Source: JAJPHU01 sp035553375 (GTDB lineage Bacteria > Planctomycetota > Planctomycetia > Gemmatales > Gemmataceae). Taken from it: a stretch of DNA of 64,000 bases. The stretch lies in NCBI GenBank assembly GCA_035553375.1, contig DATNCY010000332.1, positions 124,001 to 188,000 of the forward strand, written 5' to 3'. Shown piece by piece: positions 61,301-64,000 of this stretch. Both the position numbers and the translations under genes were made by a program. Position 1 is the first letter of the stretch. Each line of letters starts with the position of its first letter. Under the pieces are notes generated by a model that saw only the letters and a program-made list of their open reading frames with translations, made no database searches and was not told where the DNA came from.

Positions 61301-64000
61301 TCGTTTGCCGTCCTCCCGTAGTTCCCAATTGATGTGAGGGGTTCGTCCTCCTCCTGCGGCTCGTTGCAGTTGGAGTTGCGTTTTTTCATTGACCCACAGG
61401 ACGAATCCTCCCCCGATCCAGGTAAACCGTCCGCCCTGCTGGGGGGCACGAAAGTCGCCGCTAACACGCACTTGAGCGGTAAAGTCGCCTTCAATGTCGC
61501 GCAAGATACGCGGCGCGTTCAGCCGCCCCGACTCTGCGGCAAGTACGTGATCCTTCCCCGGAAGCGCGATCGTCAGCTTACCCTCCGGTGTTTCCTCGAA
61601 CTTGCAGTCACCGTCCGGATCGATGGGTTTATCCCAGGCAAGCGCTCCCTTCGCGGCGGGATTGGCGACGATGGCTTCCGACGGCATGAGCCATTTGTCG
61701 ATGCGAACCATTTCGCCCGGCCCCTGCTTGAGCTGAAACTGATCGAAGGTTGGCGTGAAGGGTTCGGAGATGGAGATGGCGGCTACGCCGATTTTGAGCT
61801 TGCGAGGTAGCTCAACCGTGTAGGGCGTCAGTTTCGTCCACTTTTGACCATCCCTGCTGTGAGAACCAATGAGGTTGTCGCCCTGGCGTTCCAGGCGCAG
61901 GTAAACCTCTGTCCCGGAAATGGTCGGAAAATTACCCGGCCCTGGCATCGGCACTCTCTTGCCGTCCTGGCGCACCTCCCAGAAGCCGAGTTCGGCCATT
62001 CCGATGTTGGCGCGTTCCAGCCGGATATAGTTTTTTTCGTCGGCCATCAGGAACAGTCCGGCGCCTTTGATATTTTTCCCCGCGAAATCGCCGGCAACGT
62101 GTACCTGAGCCGTGAAGTCGCCTTCGACATCGCGGAGCATACGAGGTCCGGTCATCCGCCGATTTTCCACCGAAAGATCGTGTCCCTTGCCCTCCAAAGT
62201 GATTGTCAGCTTCCCGTCCGCTTCGCTGAACTTGCAGTCACGTTGAGGATTGATCGGCGGATCCCATCCAAGGGCCGGGCGCGGATCGGAATTAGCTGGG
62301 TTGCCGGCGAACTTTGTGGGCAGCGGTAGCGACTGGGCAAAGGAAAGATCGTCCTTGCGATAAGCGAACGTCACGCGCTGACTGTCCGCCGTGAATGTGG
62401 CGGAAACACGCTGCTGGTCCACGTCGCGTCCGCCCATCACGGTGATCGGCTGCGGTCCAACGCCCAGAATACGATAGCCATTGCCGAATTCCATGAGCAG
62501 GAAACGACTATCGGGCGAGAACACCACTCCCTGGACGGAAAGGTTTCCCCTGGGCCTATGCCACAAGAGTTTGCCGGAATCCAACTCCCACAACGCGACG
62601 TCGCCTTCGTGGCCGGAGGCGATGTATTTGCCGTCCGGTGAGACGACGAGGGAACGGACGGGCGCGGTAAGGCCCTTGTAGGTAACGGTGAAGCCGCCTG
62701 GTTTGAGCGGCCAACGCAGCATCACTTGCTCGGTATTCTTGTCGTTTTGGTCGTAGCCGCTGATCAAGTACTGACTGTCTGGCGAGAAACTCACACAGGA
62801 AACCTCATGGGCATGGCTATACCCTCCGCCTTTTTTGTTCTCGAAGTCCCATACGTTAACCTGCTTTCCGCCATTGGCAGAGGCAGCGCGTTTGCCATCG
62901 GGAGTCAGGGCGATGCTACAGACATGGTCGCTGAACGAGGGACACGAGTTGATCGTTTGCCCCGTTTGCACATCCCATAACCGCAGCGTCTTTTCCTCGC
63001 CCGCCGTGAGGGCGAGTTTGCCATCGGGTGAGAAGGCGACAGCCACGATGGCCCCGGTATGTCCGCGGAACTCGCGGATCATCTGCTTCGTGCACGGCTC
63101 GACAAGTCGCCACACCGTCTCGCCCTCGCTGGAGATAGCCAACATATCTCCGGCCGGCGAAAGCTGGAAGATCCGCCGTGGTGTCTCGCGCTTCGCAACG
63201 GGCATCGGATTGATGTTCGGCGGAGGCGGGGTTACGTTATTGTCATCAGGATTGGGATCGTCCGGCTTTGGCGGCTTGGGTTTCGGTTTCGGGGGCTTCA
63301 CATCAATGTGCTGCGCGATCGGCGTTCCTTCCGTGTCGGCCGGTCCTTTCCGCATTCCCAGGCCAACGCCCAGGCCAATGCCGACGAGCAACAGGGCCGC
63401 CGCACCGCCGATCGCGCCCCAGCCCCACATCGGCATTCCGCGTGATACCCGGCGTTTCTTAACGACCGTGTCACCGGACTCCTCTTCGTTGAAGTCCCAG
63501 TCCGGCCCCTGCGCCGCAGCTGGTTGTTTGGCGATCGCCGCCGCGGAAGCTGCCGAAGCCGTCGTCACCTTGCCGGCCGGCTTTTCTTCCGGCATCAAGT
63601 CCGTCAACAGCGGCACCTTGGCCAGCGGTCCCTGGCAGGCGCGATACAGTTCCTTCACCAGCATTTGCGCTTGCGCATCGCCGATGGCCAATAGCTCTTT
63701 GAACAGCGGCGATTCAGCGGGTGCCTGGAAGTCGGTCTGCCGAAACAGCAAATTGTCGCCGTTGTCGTAGCGCTCCCATAGCGAACGGCCGCCGACCGTC
63801 AGGCAACGCAACGCCGCAGCGATGGCCAGGAGAGAAAAGCGATCCACTTCCTGGTCATAAGCGCCCGTGCGCAAGCGTTCGGGATGTTGATAGGCGGGAT
63901 GACCCACTTCGCCGGATTGCGTGCCGACCAACGACGGAACACACATGCCATCGTAATCGATCAGCTTGACCGCCAGCGACTTGGCTGTGCTGCCGGGTAC
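58325..64000 (-). CDS. Giant membrane protein: kinase-like N terminus, WD40 repeats, four DUF1349-like domains (5' truncated by window end)
   Basis: The frame is open to the window end, with 1891 residues visible. The visible start, AVKLIDYDGMCVPSLVGTQS, then GEVGHPAYQHPERL, is the C-lobe of a planctomycete kinase-like domain (DYDGM in place of DFG). A low-complexity linker and a membrane helix (GWGAIGGAAALLLVGIGLGV) follow. Outside are about five WD40 repeats (VAVAFSPDGKLALTAGEEKT; LRLWDVQTG), then four tandem repeats of about 200 residues, each beginning WD(K/P)P(I/V/T)(D/N)P and ending DQF(Q/K/E)(L/F)K(Q/H)G, resembling DUF1349/concanavalin-A-like domains (GDFTAQVRV; LRLERRGD; SYSEDGKSWT). 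A last helical part and another LamG-like domain (WRDGKVLFDEARALDLGG region) follow. It is a candidate signalling receptor. Confidence 0.82.
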   Translation of the reverse strand, partial: VPGSTAKSLAVKLIDYDGMCVPSLVGTQSGEVGHPAYQHPERLRTGAYDQEVDRFSLLAIAAALRCLTVGGRSLWERYDNGDNLLFRQTDFQAPAESPLFKELLAIGDAQAQMLVKELYRACQGPLAKVPLLTDLMPEEKPAGKVTTASAASAAAIAKQPAAAQGPDWDFNEEESGDTVVKKRRVSRGMPMWGWGAIGGAAALLLVGIGLGVGLGMRKGPADTEGTPIAQHIDVKPPKPKPKPPKPDDPNPDDNNVTPPPPNINPMPVAKRETPRRIFQLSPAGDMLAISSEGETVWRLVEPCTKQMIREFRGHTGAIVAVAFSPDGKLALTAGEEKTLRLWDVQTGQTINSCPSFSDHVCSIALTPDGKRAASANGGKQVNVWDFENKKGGGYSHAHEVSCVSFSPDSQYLISGYDQNDKNTEQVMLRWPLKPGGFTVTYKGLTAPVRSLVVSPDGKYIASGHEGDVALWELDSGKLLWHRPRGNLSVQGVVFSPDSRFLLMEFGNGYRILGVGPQPITVMGGRDVDQQRVSATFTADSQRVTFAYRKDDLSFAQSLPLPTKFAGNPANSDPRPALGWDPPINPQRDCKFSEADGKLTITLEGKGHDLSVENRRMTGPRMLRDVEGDFTAQVHVAGDFAGKNIKGAGLFLMADEKNYIRLERANIGMAELGFWEVRQDGKRVPMPGPGNFPTISGTEVYLRLERQGDNLIGSHSRDGQKWTKLTPYTVELPRKLKIGVAAISISEPFTPTFDQFQLKQGPGEMVRIDKWLMPSEAIVANPAAKGALAWDKPIDPDGDCKFEETPEGKLTIALPGKDHVLAAESGRLNAPRILRDIEGDFTAQVRVSGDFRAPQQGGRFTWIGGGFVLWVNEKTQLQLQRAAGGGRTPHINWELREDGKRLPKSSGFPPLPGAVTFLRLERRGDTVLGSYSEDGKSWTNLKAIEMKLPRTVKLGIVAGAIALPFSPSFDQFQLKQGQGEMVRLDKWLMPAEAGVANPGAKGTLAWDKPVDPDGDCKFQENEGKLTITVPAKPRLLSVEGNNKNSPRLLSDLEGDFTVQVRIGGDFTLAATTSDGGNYSWIGAGLLLWVDENTFLRLERAKWAGRPDWPSYVNWEVRENGKVRGPKHNVKLSAAETNLRLERQGKRILASYSEDGQNWSKVTSLDIALPSKIKIGVLAGSNTAGVFASTFDQFKLKQGQGEWVRIDKWLMPPEGGTKGTLTWDKPTDPKGKCKFQEAAGKLTVTIPHGNYNLSPRHGIAAPRLLGNVAGDFTAQVRVGGAYRDDGKGEPFFSLAAGLIVWIDENNYLELERGLAARDKLRVLWSSHKDGRPHQHPAAGLNLTGTHTHLRLQRRGNKLLAAYSEDGNKWVELNPIEMPLPDKVKIGVIAATIQNSFTATFDQFEFKHGQGEMVRIDKWLTSGETVVVKPPQTQPTRRRSRKPPVPDAAKVDAAVKDLHSTLKEKYDGEYNELQRALINELNRSNNDPPRRFAVLRELRDSAAERNLFSGLSQAQFMAQFFDVNLLEMKCVALEKSIRSGRTQPSQFIEMGLPLVEQAIGEGNYDAIPRLVKAIRIGSVKLTPYDAKRLMPEVVLKHAEDVKQEHQKLQPVLRTLEADPDDAKANLAVGKFHCVARGDWEDGLPLLARGSDPALKALAQKDLATPTDAAEQAALGDAWRKQSGLVNAKALKTACQKRAQYWYQQAVAQLPKGMKLESAKKSMAALAKMVPELQNPWWQFVFSPGVTPDPMTGQLRISQARKITTRQYYRGALDITVVARSGATDLHIDIGAGGRLVIGQNFNKNGDHLQLFWPDGAEGSFGTQAVEKSVTLPANRWFTVRWQITSAGMKVWLDGKVLFDEARALDLGGKHAVMIHCNSAPIELKSAFVKPGPEK

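Overview
This 64 kb window looks like a chromosomal piece of a planctomycete, most likely from the Gemmata group. The taxon is inferred from protein types, not from a marker gene: a DUF1501 protein with a twin-arginine-like leader, a giant surface protein with an N-terminal LESRTLLSA motif, several Ser/Thr kinases fused to FHA, PilZ, SUMF1-like or WD40 parts, a GYF_2-PP2C phosphatase, and secreted beta-propellers.

Positions 1.2-15.8 kb carry a complete [NiFe]-hydrogenase locus on the + strand: hypF-hypC-hypD-(GmhA-like isomerase)-hypE, the small and large subunits, a NifU-like protein, five proteins of unknown role (two assignable to DUF5947 and DUF6084), a maturation protease, a 68-residue membrane peptide, and hypA-hypB. 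The subunit motifs (C-x-x-D for the proximal cluster ligand, RICGICGDNHATC, DPCLPCGVH) fit the group 1h, high-affinity, oxygen-tolerant enzymes used by aerobes to oxidise atmospheric H2. Neither a Tat signal nor a cytochrome b gene is present.

This locus is also full of repeats. Four arrays of 7-bp repeats with opposing arms lie in 3.5-7.1 kb; they add C-terminal tails to HypF and HypD and an in-frame insert to HypE. A fifth sits in frame inside rsgA (51.5 kb). A separate family of long intergenic palindromes recurs through the window, and one copy forms the end of hypB.

Positions 15.8-28.8 kb hold minus-strand metabolic and housekeeping genes: cyclopropane fatty acid synthase, a double alpha/beta hydrolase, a TolC-like lipoprotein, a YjhG/YagF-type sugar-acid dehydratase, a DUF1501 protein and a RecB-like nuclease-SF1 helicase fusion. 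Positions 29-36.7 kb hold secreted proteins, the giant surface protein, an ISKra4-type transposase remnant and a frameshifted ImmA/IrrE peptidase.

Positions 36.7-38.3 kb hold what I consider the most notable gene: an NHL-repeat thioredoxin whose reading frame is interrupted only by a TGA at the catalytic Cys of its CxxC motif (WTLC-TGA-INC). A GGUC-looped hairpin follows at bacterial SECIS spacing, so this is a strong selenocysteine candidate.

Positions 38.4-64 kb form a signalling-rich region: kinase-SUMF1, a YhaM-like HD protein, a two-kinase-PilZ protein, a Wzc-like ATPase divergent from an ECF sigma factor, a secernin-like hydrolase, RsgA, an FHA-pseudokinase, an OmpH-like protein, two paralogous propellers, a PP2C phosphatase and a giant kinase-like/WD40/DUF1349-like protein running off the end. 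No tRNA, rRNA or CRISPR array was recognised.
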